Of a stretch of 64,000 nt of DNA, positions 36,710 through 48,200 are shown piece by piece. This DNA is from Arabidopsis thaliana. Lineage: Eukaryota > Streptophyta > Magnoliopsida > Brassicales > Brassicaceae. The notes under the pieces were generated by a model. The model did no database searches. It worked only from the letters and a program-made list of their open reading frames with translations, and was not told where the DNA came from. Both the position numbers and the translations under genes were made by a program. Every line of letters begins with the position of its first letter. Position 1 is the first letter of the stretch. The DNA is taken from the NCBI RefSeq assembly GCF_000001735.4, contig NC_003076.8, forward strand, positions 21,951,835 to 22,015,834. Direction: 5' to 3'.

Positions 36710-38349
36710 ATGGTGATCTTATCTCTCGTCTCTTGTTCCTTCTCCGTTTTCTCACCGCCGATTAGTCTCCGGCTTCATCTCCCGCCGGTAACTTCTCTCT
36801 GCTCCCATGGAACCTTCCCTGCTTCTTCTACATTTCGGTCTCAGCTACAACCATTGCTTATCAGCTGCTTAAATCATCGAGAACCTGCTTTAACTTTCCG
36901 ATGTAGCTGCCTTAGCTCTCCGATTGAATCCGGAAGTCAAATTGGTAGGTGAATCTGACTATCTGACATTTCTCTGCATTCATTTGTTCTCTGAAGCATA
37001 TTTGCAAACACTTGGTGTGCGTTAATGCAAACACTTGTGTGCGTTAATGCAAACACTAAGTATCTCTCTTTTGCTTTGCAGAATCTCTGTTTTCGTTATT
37101 CCGAGATATTGGGTTTATAGAAGAAGAAACTGAGATGATTTTAGCGAAGAACCCAGATATAAAGTCGACATCTTTGGATAAAATCGGTGCTCGTGTTGCT
37201 TCTCTTCAGTCTCTGAAAATCAATGGCTTCCCGCTTCAGGGTTTGATAGCTAAGTGCCCTAATTTATTGACTTCAGAAGAATTTGATCTCGTTATTAGTT
37301 TCTTAGTTGATGAACTTGAAGGAAGGCTTGATCCTGAATTAGTTGAGCGCTTACTCTCTGTGGTAGACACATCTATCTTGCTTAGTTTTAATCAGAAGGT
37401 GAGATTGCTTCTCCTCCATGGGATACCTAAAGAAAAGATCTCTCATGTATTGAACAAAGTGTACCTAAATAAATTGCTGTATCAGAAATCAGTTGAAGAT
37501 ATTGAGAGATTGATTAGTTTCTTGGAACCTTTTGGTGGAATTGGTATAATTGCTAGGCGGCCAGTGATTCTCAATAGTGACTTGGATAGTCAGTTGATTC
37601 CTAGGGTTGATTTCATTAGGAATCTAAGCGGGGAAGACGATTTCGCTACTGGAACGGTGCTACGTAGACTTCCTGCCATATTGAGTTATAGTGTTGAGCA
37701 TATGAACGGCCAAGTAGAGTTTCTCAAGTCTTTTGCTGGCTTGACGAGTGAGCAAGTGTTTAAGATTGTTCATGTGTTCCCTAATGTTATCAGCACTAGT
37801 AAAGAGAGGAAACTGCGCCCGAGGATAGAGTTTCTGAAGGAATGCGGCTTTGATTCCCCCGGCATGTTCAAATTCTTGAGTAAAGCACCATTGATTTTAG
37901 CTCTATCCGAAAATAATCTCTCGCACAAACTCGGTTTTCTGGTGAAGATTGGATATAAGCATAGAACAAAGGAACTGGCCTTTGCGATGGGAGCTGTGAC
38001 CAGAACAAGCTCTGACAATATGCAGAGGGTTATTGGACTGTACTTGAGTTATGGTCTTTCATTCGAAGACATTCTAGCAATGAGCACAAAACATCCTCAA
38101 GTCCTGCAGTATAATTATACTTCTTTAGAGGAAAAACTGGAGTATTTGATCGAGTACATGGGTCGTGAAGTCGAAGAACTTCTTGCATTCCCTGCATTTC
38201 TTGGATACAAGCTTGATAGCAGGATCAAGCATCGGTATGAAGAAAAGTTGAAGAGCAGAGGTGAGAACATGTCTCTTAACAAGCTTTTGACAGTATCAGC
38301 TGAAAGATTCTCTAAGGCGGCTGATAATATCGAAATGATTTGTTTATGA
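36710..38349 (+). CDS. PTAC15: Plastid mTERF family protein (mTERF8 / pTAC15)
   Basis: Two exons (36710-36944, 37082-38349) encode 500 residues, the length I recall for At5g54180. The first about 75 residues are Ser/Leu/Pro-rich with few acids, a plastid transit peptide. Downstream are repeated mTERF units, each with a proline near its second helix: LIAKCPNLL, IARRPVILNS, VLRRLPAILSYS, IVHVFPNVIS, FLSKAPLILALS, MSTKHPQVLQ and LLAFPAFLGYKLDSRIKHR. mTERF proteins bind nucleic acid as a curved helical array. This one is known from the plastid transcriptionally active chromosome and, as mTERF8, in psbJ transcription termination. The ATG at 36710 is supported by the transit peptide. The intron carries a 22-bp tandem repeat. 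Confidence 0.93.
37003..37058. repeat. 22-23 bp tandem repeat in the mTERF8 intron
   Basis: Units tgcaaacacttg-tgtgcgttaa occur at 37003-37025 and 37026-37047, with a partial third copy at 37048-37058, just before the pyrimidine tract of the 3' splice site. Confidence 0.85.
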
Positions 38350-38691
38350 CCAAGTTTGAGTTCATTGAGAACTTACATCAATAGTTTTTATCACAAATTC
38401 TCACTTCGATATCAACAGTAATACTCTAACTGTCTTGATTTTATAGAGTTAAGCTTTTCATTATGTAAAACACTTACAAACTAAGTAGAGAACATGTCGG
38501 TCAGAAAAACGAGAATATTGCAAAACTGGAGCACTAAAAAGGATCCGAGTAGGGACTATTCAAAGCAAACTCTACCCTGCCTGGATTTTATTTGGAGCAA
38601 ATAATATAAGTTTGGGCTTTTCGTAAATATAAGTTAAGTGGGCGTTGGCCCGTATATCGCCAAATCGAGTTATGTCATGTGCTCCGTAAAA
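38350..38691. other. Intergenic between mTERF8 and U3
   Basis: 3' flank of mTERF8. Nothing else is seen until the USE box of the U3 gene. Confidence 0.5.
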
Positions 38692-38736
38692 GTCCCACAT
38701 CGCTTGCCTAGAAACTTAACTTCTTGAATATATAAG
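38692..38736 (+). promoter_or_regulatory. Plant snRNA-type promoter (USE and TATA) of U3
   Basis: The upstream sequence element GTCCCACATCG is at 38692-38702 and TATATAAG at 38729-38736. The gap of 26 bases is the shorter spacing known for plant Pol III-type snRNA genes (U6, U3) rather than the longer Pol II spacing. The predicted start is 29 bases past the first T of the TATA box. Confidence 0.88.
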
Positions 38737-38757
38737 ACTGTGAGAGCGTTGATGGTC

Positions 38758-38975
38758 ACGACCTTACTTGAACAGGATCTGTTCTATAGGCTCGTACCTC
38801 TGTTTCCTTGATTTCTCAAGAGACAGGCCTTTTACCCTGGTTGATGAACCATGACCGTGCGGCTAGAGCGTGATTGACGGCCACGATCGTCTTCGGACGC
38901 ATCCGGTGCTGTAGAGGATCGTTACTCGGCTCGGTTCTACCTTGCCGGGGTGGTCGCACGGCGGTCTGACAGGTC
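38758..38975 (+). ncRNA. U3: U3 small nucleolar RNA
   Basis: The RNA begins ACGACCTTACTTGAACAGGA, the highly conserved 5' domain of plant U3 that base-pairs with the pre-rRNA external spacer and 18S region. Downstream boxes are visible: C'-like TGATGA at 38842-38847, B-like GAGCGTGA at 38866-38873, and D-like GTCTGA at 38964-38969. The RNA guides early cleavages of pre-rRNA as part of the small-subunit processome in the nucleolus. The 5' end is set by the TATA spacing and the conserved first bases; the 3' end is placed just after box D, and a long T run starting near 38,986 would stop Pol III. A protein frame on the other strand here is a shadow. Confidence 0.9.
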
Positions 38976-38985
38976 CCTTTCCTTC

Positions 38986-38998
38986 TTTTTTTTTTTTT
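38986..38998 (+). terminator. Oligo-T Pol III terminator of U3
   Basis: A run of T residues follows the U3 box D by about 17 bases, as expected for a Pol III transcription unit. Confidence 0.65.
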
Positions 38999-39348
38999 CC
39001 TTTCTCCGGTTTTTTTTGCTCTGTTTTGAGGTCTATTGAACACTCGCTAAATTAAAAATAAAAACATATATGATTGTAGGTGATATTAGAGTCTCTTTAT
39101 TTCTAATCTTTTTGTTATAAAGCTGTATGACTCTGCTTCTCCTTGTAGTTTACAATCTCTGTTTCATGTTCTTTGACAAAAAAAACTTGAAAAGTGGAAT
39201 TATTTGTTTCATTACAGATAGAATCAGCCAAAACACAACTACTAAATCAAAGTTGTTACAGGCTTTATTAATGTCTCCTTTTTTGTTTGTTTCTCATCTT
39301 AAGCCAAACCAAAGGTTGAAACACCGAGGAAAAATCTCATATCAAATT
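38999..39348. other. Intergenic, 3' of U3 and of PORA (convergent)
   Basis: Contains only 3' flanks. The 104-codon plus frame at 39127 overlaps the PORA 3' end and shows no family features. Confidence 0.5.
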
Positions 39349-40939
39349 TTAGGCCAAGCCTACGAGCTTCTCGCTGACTTCCCAAACTCTACGAGCCTTC
39401 TCGACATCGCTAGCTTCTTGAGACAGCTGATTCTCAAATGAAGCCGAGGTCTTGTTCCAGCTCCAATACACTCCCGACTTCGTCAAGCTTGGATCAGCCA
39501 CCACCTTCAACAAATCAATACATAGGTTGAGTACATAGCAAGAATAATAAACTGAAAGAATGGTTTCTTGCGTCACAAACAACGTTAGGTTTTGGTTAAT
39601 TTTCTAACCTGAGCAAGTCTTTTCCCAGCCTCTGACTCGGAGACGTAACCTTTTGTGATGTACTTCTGGAAAGGAGGGAAGAGGGTACGGAAAAGAGGAA
39701 TATGCTCTCTGAACAAACCAGTCGTTGCAATACAACCGGGGTAAAGGGAAGCAAAAGTTATGCCGGTGTCTTCATGGAAACGCCTATGAAACTCCTGCAT
39801 TGTCAACATGTTGCAGACTTTGCTATCTTTATACGCCTTTGCGCCAACAAAATCTCCTCCATCTATCATCGCCGAGCTGTTTAGCCCGTTCAACCCGCCT
39901 GCTAGTCCCCTCAAATCACCAAGATTAGCCTTTGGAGGTACATTACCAGCCAATGTATTAGTGTTTCCTGCTCAATAAGAAACAAAACGAATAAGATTTC
40001 AGATTTAGGGTTTAGAGTAAGTAGTAAGTACATAAAGCATTCTTCTTATGAGGAGACTACAGACCGGTTATGGATCCAACAATGATGAGACGTTTTGATG
40101 GATAATCGGAGTTCTTCAAGTCATCAATCAACAATCTTGAAAGAAGAAAGTGGCCCAAATGGTTTATCCCAACGCTAAGCTCAAACCCTTCAGCAGTGAA
40201 AGTAGGTTGATTAGCCGTTGGCTGATAGACTGCGGCATTGCAGACCAACACATCGAGAGGCATCTCAGCTCGCCTGAAGTTATCAACAAACTGCCTCACG
40301 CTGTCCAAAGACGCCAAGTCCAAATGCATCACAGTGTAGCTGTCCTTAGGCATCCCTGCAGATTGAGCGGCTCTCTCAGCCTTGAGGAAGTCTCTGCACG
40401 CCATTATCACGTGCCATTTACCTGTCTCGGCTAATGCCTTTGCCGTTGCTAAACCTAGCCCTGAAGAAGCTCCCGTGACAACCACGTTTCCTTTTCTAAG
40501 TGTTTTCTTGCGGTCTAAGGAAGATTTTGTGACTGATGGAGTTGAAGTCGCGATTGCTTGAGCTCGAATAATCGCTTTATTATTCCTCAAGCTCTGTTCC
40601 CTCTACAAAGTAGAAGCATTTCAATTGATTAGATTATTACATCATTTTCCAAGAAAAATACTCATAAAAGATTGTGTTTGGTACCTTGCATCTCAATGAG
40701 GAAGAGACAAAGTCAGCTTTGCTTTGCTCCGAAAGTGAAACACCGAACAGACTAGACTCTTTGAATGATGATGATGCTGAAGCATTTAATTTTCCCTGCA
40801 ACCAAAACATGCGAATTAATCTCCGAGACAGGTCATAAACAAAAAGGAAACGATTACTAAAACAAAGAAAGAGATAATAAAATACATCTTTGCGGACAGA
40901 GAAAGCAGAGGAGACCAAAGAAGCAGCTTGAAGGGCCAT
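39349..40939 (-). CDS. PORA: Protochlorophyllide oxidoreductase A
   Basis: Five exons (40939-40886, 40795-40685, 40602-40065, 39967-39609, 39504-39349) encode 405 residues, as in At5g54190. The first 65 or so residues are a Ser/Ala-rich plastid transit peptide. The Rossmann NADPH motif TGASSGLG spans 98-105, NAAVYQPT follows, and the catalytic Tyr280 and Lys284 lie in AYKDSK. The Cys-containing segments typical of POR ([14 protein letters not shown]) are present. The enzyme reduces protochlorophyllide to chlorophyllide with NADPH and light, in etioplast prolamellar bodies. PORA is highly expressed in dark-grown seedlings and shut off in light. A TATA box (TATATAAA, minus strand) at about 41003-41010 gives a short leader. 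PORB is the close relative; the exact length and gene order favour PORA. Confidence 0.95.
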
Positions 40940-41002
40940 TGTTTCGTTTAAGACTTAAAGAGTGTAATGTGAATGTTATGCAAATGTCTGTGCTTGCGTG
41001 AG

Positions 41003-41010
41003 TTTATATA
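41003..41010 (-). promoter_or_regulatory. TATA box of PORA
   Basis: TATATAAA on the minus strand, 64 bases upstream of the PORA start codon. Confidence 0.7.
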
Positions 41011-41730
41011 GAAGTTGAGACAAGAGAAAGGTGGTCCCCTCCCATATGTGTTTCCTAGGATATGTGTGGATAAGATTATCTTTAGGGAAAGTTTTTGTCA
41101 GTTTCTTTTCTTAAAGCCAATGATAATTCGAGAATTAGATTTTCTGTCAGTAGATATTTTAATGTATAATTTCATGGGACTCCATCTCTTTGTGTATGGG
41201 AGGATTAACAGAGAGCTAGAGCCCTAGAGGTATGAAACAAAATTATACTCTGACTTGTTATGGACACTCTGATCTAAAGATAAAACTGTTCATTGAAATG
41301 ATGAATTGACAAAAATACCCAATTATTTTACATGTAAAGATAAACCTAAAGACAATTACAAAATGTGTATACAAAAGTTTACCATATATTCTCTCCTTGA
41401 AGAGTTATAATATCAGAGACAAATTCTACAAACTTCAAGTTGAATAGCACAGACTTTCATCGAAGCAAACTATATTGGTATATGAAGTTTCTTTTTCTGC
41501 CTATTTGAATCTTTCTTAAAAATAACATTATATATATTTGCTAGAGATTTGAATTTTAGAGATAACAAATCAGATAAATAAAAGAAGCGTGGTAAAAAAA
41601 AAAAACGAGAGAAGTCAGTGGATGAACCAAACCTTCTCTCAATCTATACACTTTTGACAGGAGATGGTTTTACTAAGGGAAAATTTCACTTTGCCTTAGG
41701 ATTTTGATATTGTAAAACCTTCTCCTTGCA
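41011..41730. other. PORA promoter and 3' flank of the WD40 gene
   Basis: Contains the upstream region of PORA. A GATAAG motif (41071-41076, and ATAAGATTATC around it) resembles light-response GATA/I-box sequences, which is only suggestive. No gene. Confidence 0.45.
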
Positions 41731-44700
41731 TCATAGACGAACTGGAAATCCAAAATTCTGAAATATTCTGATTTCGCCTCGTAGACTGCCAGTCACAATC
41801 ACCATAGACCACGCCGAGGCACTCGGTTTTGTGTTAACCTGTATGTTAGACATGTCCACGCTCACACGAGGGCTTGTTCTGGCTCGGTTTTTTGCAGCCA
41901 GCAAGAGTTTTTCTTCAGGCCATGTTGCTGAGACTCTATCGAAGAAGTATCGGTTTGTGGCGCTTGAAATGATACCGTTGGTGACGGTTTTGTTGTTGGT
42001 TGGATCGTTGACAGGTGTCGGAGGGTTATTATTGGCTGTGAAGGATGACTGTTCGGGGCTGTTGTTAGTGTGGTTGTTACTGATTTTGCCAGGCCAAGGT
42101 GCAGCCACAGAGACGTCACGACAATAAAAGTTTTCGTATGAGTTTGTGACTGTGACACGTTTGCTTCTTCCTGCTCGAGAGTCTGAGTCGTAGTTCCATA
42201 CATACACATTAGAGTCTTCGCTTGCTGATACTAGGAATTTCCCGTTTGATGTAAGTGAAGCCGAGATTTGGCTATTCGTGTTGCGAAATCCTGCGAACCC
42301 GAAAATTTTCTAAAACTCAGAAAAACACACATTACTTGGCAAGAACGTTGAGCTTATTTTACTCCAACACCAGATCAAGAAAAAGCGAAAGAACATCATG
42401 TTCATGAAATGTGGGACTCATGTGTATCTTAGATGACGATAGAGCGAGAAATTCACCTCCATGAACAATAAAGTTATTCCTAACTCCCGAGTTCTAAGAA
42501 TGGAGAAGAGAGTTTTAAGCTTAGTATTGTTTACCTTTAAACTTGTGAACAAGGTCAACACCATCAACAACACGCGTACGTGAATCTGCAGATGTGACGA
42601 GAACTTCCGATGAACTTCCTGCCACAAACTGTGAAAGTTTCACGAGAATAGTCAGATAAACCAGTACAGCATCCAAAACAAAATTGTAGTATAAATGAAA
42701 AGATGAGAACAGAACGGTGTAAGTTGTTTTAGCTTTACCTGAAAACCAGTGATTTTCTTGTGATGGGTTTTCTTTTTCCTGTTCTTCAGATTGATTTCGC
42801 GTCTCTGCTGCAGTTTGTTATCTGAATAAACAAAAAAGATAATAAGTTCAAAAGACGAGATGGAGAAACAACTCAAGTTTCAGATGAGTAAGTTCTCAGC
42901 TTATGTACCATGTGTGTTGTATAAGCAGCATGTTCCTTTGTATGAACCAACCAATGCACCCTTTACAAACCAAGAGAGCTTTATTAAGGTACTGCGTGAT
43001 TTAGTTTTACCCAAAGTCACTTCAATGTAAGAAAAACTTTTAATGGCATACCTGTCCATCCGGTGTGTAGCAAGCAGCTGTGACCATCTCATGAAGATCA
43101 TTCCAATCAACAACTTGATGATCAGGAATACTCCATATCCGAACTTTTGCATCCAATGATCCGCTGATGAAGTAATTGTCATCCACGGGATTAAACTGGA
43201 TGCAAGTCACTGTATCGAGGAAACAGAAAACTAGATGAGAGAAAATTTTATGTTACATAACCAACATAGAAATTCTTGTGTTTCAGGGATTTATTTACAA
43301 GTGGAAGAAGCTTGATTCATACCACATTATATTGACATATGAATCTTTCCAGAACAGAGTTGACACCTAAAATGACTTAATATTCTTCTAACAATATATG
43401 CTTAGTTTCATAAAGACTAAGAAGAAAAGTAAATCATGATCACTGGTGGGGAATAGGATGGTATATCCACTCACCGTAGTCACTATGTGAGAAGACTTTC
43501 AAACATGTCTTGCTAGATAAGTCCCATAGACGAACAGTCTTATCCATGGAAGAGGAAAGCAGGTGCTGGAAACAAAAAAATGAAGTGCAAAGTCTTGAGA
43601 ATTCAAGATTTTATCTGATTAAGAAAGACGAAGCAGATTCTCACATAACAAACTTAGAAAACCTAAACTTAGCACTAGTAAGATGAGCAAGGTTCGCATG
43701 AAAATTTTTGCTCCACAAAATAAAGTTACCAGTTTGAAAACAAACTTCATGCTTTAAATAAGAATTTGTAGCGAAATGAGATGATCGGGAACTCGTACCC
43801 ACCTGAGATTTTGACCACGAAAGATCAAGTACGTCATCCAAATGCCCTACAAATGAACACACGGGTTTCTCTGAAAGACCAAAGACTGCCTCTGGAACAA
43901 GAACATTGTCCAAGCTCACTGATTTTCGGCTAAAAGATGTTCTTCCTCTTCTCTTTGGAGACATTGAAACGGGTTCGGGTGATCCATTTGCTAAAAGAAA
44001 CAAATTTATACTTCCATCTTCTTGTTTATCCATCGACAAGAGTTCCCCTTTTCTTTCTGACTCAACAACCTTCCAAATCTGAATAACACAATCCTCACCA
44101 GCACTAGCAAGATACCTCCCATCCAAACTAAACTTAATACTCCATATCGATCCTTTATGAGCTTGAATCTCTTGACTCTTGAAAAGTGCAGTAAGCTCTT
44201 TACACGACTTCCCATACTGCCTAACCTTAACTCTCTCAGGGTCATGAAAAGACATATCTCGACTATCATCAGTTGCAGAGCTAAACCTCTGACCACCTCT
44301 CTCAGACGGTGAATCCCTATCATCGGTGCTCCGTCGCTCTTTATACCCAGTCACACTACTAGCAACATTCTTAATACTCTTTAACCAACTCCCTCTCCTT
44401 CTATGTTTAGTCACCCTGCTTCCACTAACATTAGTATCCAAATCCACAGAGTCTTTACAAACATCTTCAACATTTTGCCTCCTCATCAACTCAAGCACAA
44501 TCGGTGACGTACCAACACAAATCTCAAACTCCTCCAGAGTCAATTGCCGATCAGTACCTACTTCCTTCAACCTCTCCAACATCCCATCTTCTCGAACTTC
44601 ATTCACCACAAACTCTCTCCCAGTATCTAAATTCCTAATAGTACACATTTGCTCCTCTAAAACAACATCTCTACCATTCTCTTTCTCTACAATGTCCCTA

Positions 44701-45242
44701 AGAGATCTTTCCATTGGCTCTTTGCTTATAAAATCAACACCATCGTTTCGCATACGAGATCCAGTATACTCTCGATCGACATTGTCAGTACCTGATACAT
44801 CTGATCTCAACACACATTTACCATGATGATTCGAAGTCAAAACATCAGAAGGAACCGATCTAGAGAAATGAGAACTGTTTCTCCGACTTCTAGAACGTAA
44901 CTGACTCGCCGGAGGTAGATCCGGCTCATTACTAAGTCCCAAACCACGCAATAACCTGATTCGTCTCTCCGACACAGATTCAGGCTCAGATTTCCACAGC
45001 TCGAACCCAGAGGTAAACATAGGAACAGGAAACGGAGTCGGATCGTGGATCGAATCGGAAACATTCGGGTCAGAGTCGTAATCAGAGTTTGAAGTTGAAC
45101 AAGAGCAAGACGATAGTACACGATCTAGAGACTCATAGAAACAATCGTCATTGTTATCTTCTTCTTCTACTTTGTCTTCTTTCTTAGCTTCAAATCTAAC
45201 GACGTTGCTTCGTCTTCGATTCATCATCATCATCTTCATCAT
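41731..45242 (-). CDS. WD40-repeat protein of the plant WDR44-like type
   Basis: Seven exons (45242-43803, 43565-43475, 43209-43052, 42960-42909, 42821-42739, 42628-42535, 42290-41731) encode 825 residues, as I recall for At5g54200. The first 360 residues are acidic, Ser/Arg-rich and probably disordered. WD repeats begin at residue 361: [20 protein letters not shown] and [10 protein letters not shown], then [50 protein letters not shown] and [12 protein letters not shown] basic segment (RKKKTHHKK) sits between repeats. The C-terminus holds an Asn/Thr/Pro-rich insert and a final strand ([19 protein letters not shown]). The layout is that of plant relatives of WDR44/Rab11-binding proteins; a membrane-trafficking role is inferred. 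Start: the first ATG of a MMKMMMM run; a later Met is possible. Confidence 0.9.
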
Positions 45243-48200
45243 GACTGAAGCAAAAGTATTATCATCTGAAAATGACTTTGTCTCTCTCTGCTACAGTCTT
45301 TGGTTGGAGAAATTTTTGACTGTGAGAGGTTCGAGAAGAGGAATTAGGGATTACGAGAATCAAAAACGAAGTTCGCCAATGGAGGTTGAGTAAGAGAGGA
45401 GTCAGATCGGAGATTAATGGAGAGAGGAAAGAGAAAAATAGAAATAAACTGTTTTAGTGTTTAATGTCCAGACTCCAGAGAGAGGAAGGAGGAGGGAGAG
45501 AGAGCTCGCAACGATTTTAATTCAATTCAATATGTTTTTTTTTGTTCATTTTTTTTTAAATCAATAATCTATTATTTCTGTTAATTATTAATCTAAATCG
45601 TCATTTAGTTAAATAAATTTGATTATCAATTAAAGCGAAAATTTAGAATCGAAATGTAGTTACAAAATTTTATGTAAGTAATAGTATAATTTGAGTAAAG
45701 TAAATGAAATTGATATATATGTAGTTAGGGCTTTTAATGAATGCAACAAAGTTATCAACATAATTTATTACTAAGTTTATTCTCATAAAATGGATATGTT
45801 AGTGTGCAACAAATTATTTTAATTTTTTATACCGATACAAAAATCAAAATTTAAGAATAGTAAAATGAATATATGTTCTACGGATTAAATTATGAATTAA
45901 ATTAAAGAAATTGGTTCTACAACTTTTCAAAAGAAAAAAAACTAATAATGTATTTTTATTATTTTTTCAAGGACAATGCTATAGTTTAATGGAAGAACTA
46001 GGATGATACTTTGGTGTATAATATATGCTTTATTAGTCTAAATTATTGCAGAAATCGTGCCTAGTAAACTATAATGGAAAGCATAAGCACATGCTGCTAG
46101 ACAGTATTAATTTCTTTTTTATATAAGAAATAGAAAGAAAAAAAAAGCTATTGTTCATACGTAGAGAGGCATAGAGCTTTCAATTGGGTGTACGCTGAAG
46201 AAGAAAACGATATATCAAAATCTTACCAATAAATTTCGACATAAATTATTGAAATTAATACGACTGATGCCAAAATGAAATAATGAAATGATTCAAATAA
46301 TTTTAAAAAGTTGAATTAGGAACGGTTCATTTGTGTATGGATTAGATTAAACATGTTTTGTTGTATCATTTTGAACCTTTCGTCTAAAAAGCCATTGATC
46401 TTGTTTCACTATAATTAACATTTTTTATTTTGTTATCAAATAGTAAAGGGTGAGCAAACAAAGGCTAAGAACAAAACTGTTCCAAATACACAAATTTAGA
46501 AAACCAACAATCTAGTATTTGAAAGTTTACAGAGAAACATGACCGAAAGAAACGAAAATTTCGGTTCAGATAAATGAAGATGGGATGGTTTCTTTTTAGT
46601 TAAAGCAGCTTCATATTGTAATTTTGATATTTTTTAGCACATAGCTTTATAGCTACTCATTTTTTTCTTCAAATATGTTGTTCTTTTGGATATGAGAAAC
46701 AACATATTTTCCTCAAGCTTTTTTCCTACATAACTACTTGAAAATATATTGGAAAAATCATGGTAACTAAGAAATATACTAACAAATTTTTCTTGGCTAA
46801 TACTGATTACAAGAAATCTATTTAAACGGTTGCAAATACAACAATTTTTTCTTTGATAAAATACAAGAATTGTATTTAATTGCACCACGCATTATTAATG
46901 CACGTTCGAAGCATATAGGGACAAAGCTTTTTTTTTAATTTTTGTCATCGAAGGAATAAAAAGAACGAAAATAATCATGAAAAATGTATATATATTTTAA
47001 AGGGTATATACCAAAACTCGTCAAAAATGAAGTAATTATGTGACCGATGAAATAGACGTACCGTGACTAAAGACTCTCTCATCTTAATATTACACGTACG
47101 GGAGATGATAAAAATAGTGTGTTATTATTCGTTTCTTTCTCTATACTACCACTAAAATAGGAATACAGAAATATGAGAAATTAAATTGTAGTATTTATTT
47201 GTTTTCGAGTCCTTAGACTTCGAGGCAAGAGATAGCTATAACTCATCTCTCAAGCAGCGAACGACCATATTAAATGTGATTCTCTACCTCTTCAATTCAA
47301 ACATTAAATTCAAACATTAAATTCAAAATCTATTAAGGTTGTATATTTGTTAGCACTCACTAGTATACGTAGTAGATAATTTATGATCTTGTTAAACTCT
47401 TAAAAAACTATATTAAAAAGTAATCGAGAGGTTTATATTAACATTATTATAACTGTATCATAATCATATACCCATGTACATAGATTGTTTTATTATATAG
47501 TAGCAAATGACCAATATTTGGTTTCGCAGTGAAAAAGTTCTACAATTTTATTCATATTTTAAAAACTAAGATTTTTTTTTGTCAACATTAATTTGGAATG
47601 AATTACACCAAAAGAAGTTTTCTAGTCTCACGAAAGAACATGAGAAATAATCACAATTGGTAGAGATCGATGGTTCTAAGGAAGATGTTTGCTCGATTAA
47701 GAATACGAGTACTATACTGAAGAGTATAAATAATTGGTAAGAATGACCAAAATCTACTAAGTTCCCAAACATAAGATGTCGAACGGTAGTTAGAATAACT
47801 TATTGGATGAGAATGCAAGTTAAAATGAGTTCCGATGCCAACAATTGTAGTTGAATCATATTTTAAAGTTGGAAGCCTTAATTGTGTCTAATGCTATGTC
47901 AAATCCAAAAACAGAGCATATCTTCAAAACTACGAGTTTGAATGCTAGGTGGAATTATATTAGCTAACTTCATGTTACTATCCACCATTTGTTGATCACA
48001 ACCATAATTATCCTAAATTCAAATACCCAAAGAACAAAGTTTCAATATACAAAATTTGCATTAGAGAGTTGAATATATGTGTATATATATAATTAGACGA
48101 CCAAATCTTAATAAGAATCCAATTATATATAGCAATTATGATTCTTATAAAAACTTTAATAGAGAAAAGGAGAAAATTAGAACCAGAAGACATAAGTAAT

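Noticed and set aside
38816-39043. 75-codon minus-strand frame
   Set aside because: It lies across the U3 snoRNA gene and its terminator.
41831-42207. Overlapping frames on both strands near the WD40 3' end
   Set aside because: Only the minus-strand frame continues the WD40 protein; the others are shadows.
44326-44826. 166-codon plus-strand frame
   Set aside because: Antisense to exon 1 of the WD40 gene; Ser/Leu-rich as expected of a shadow.
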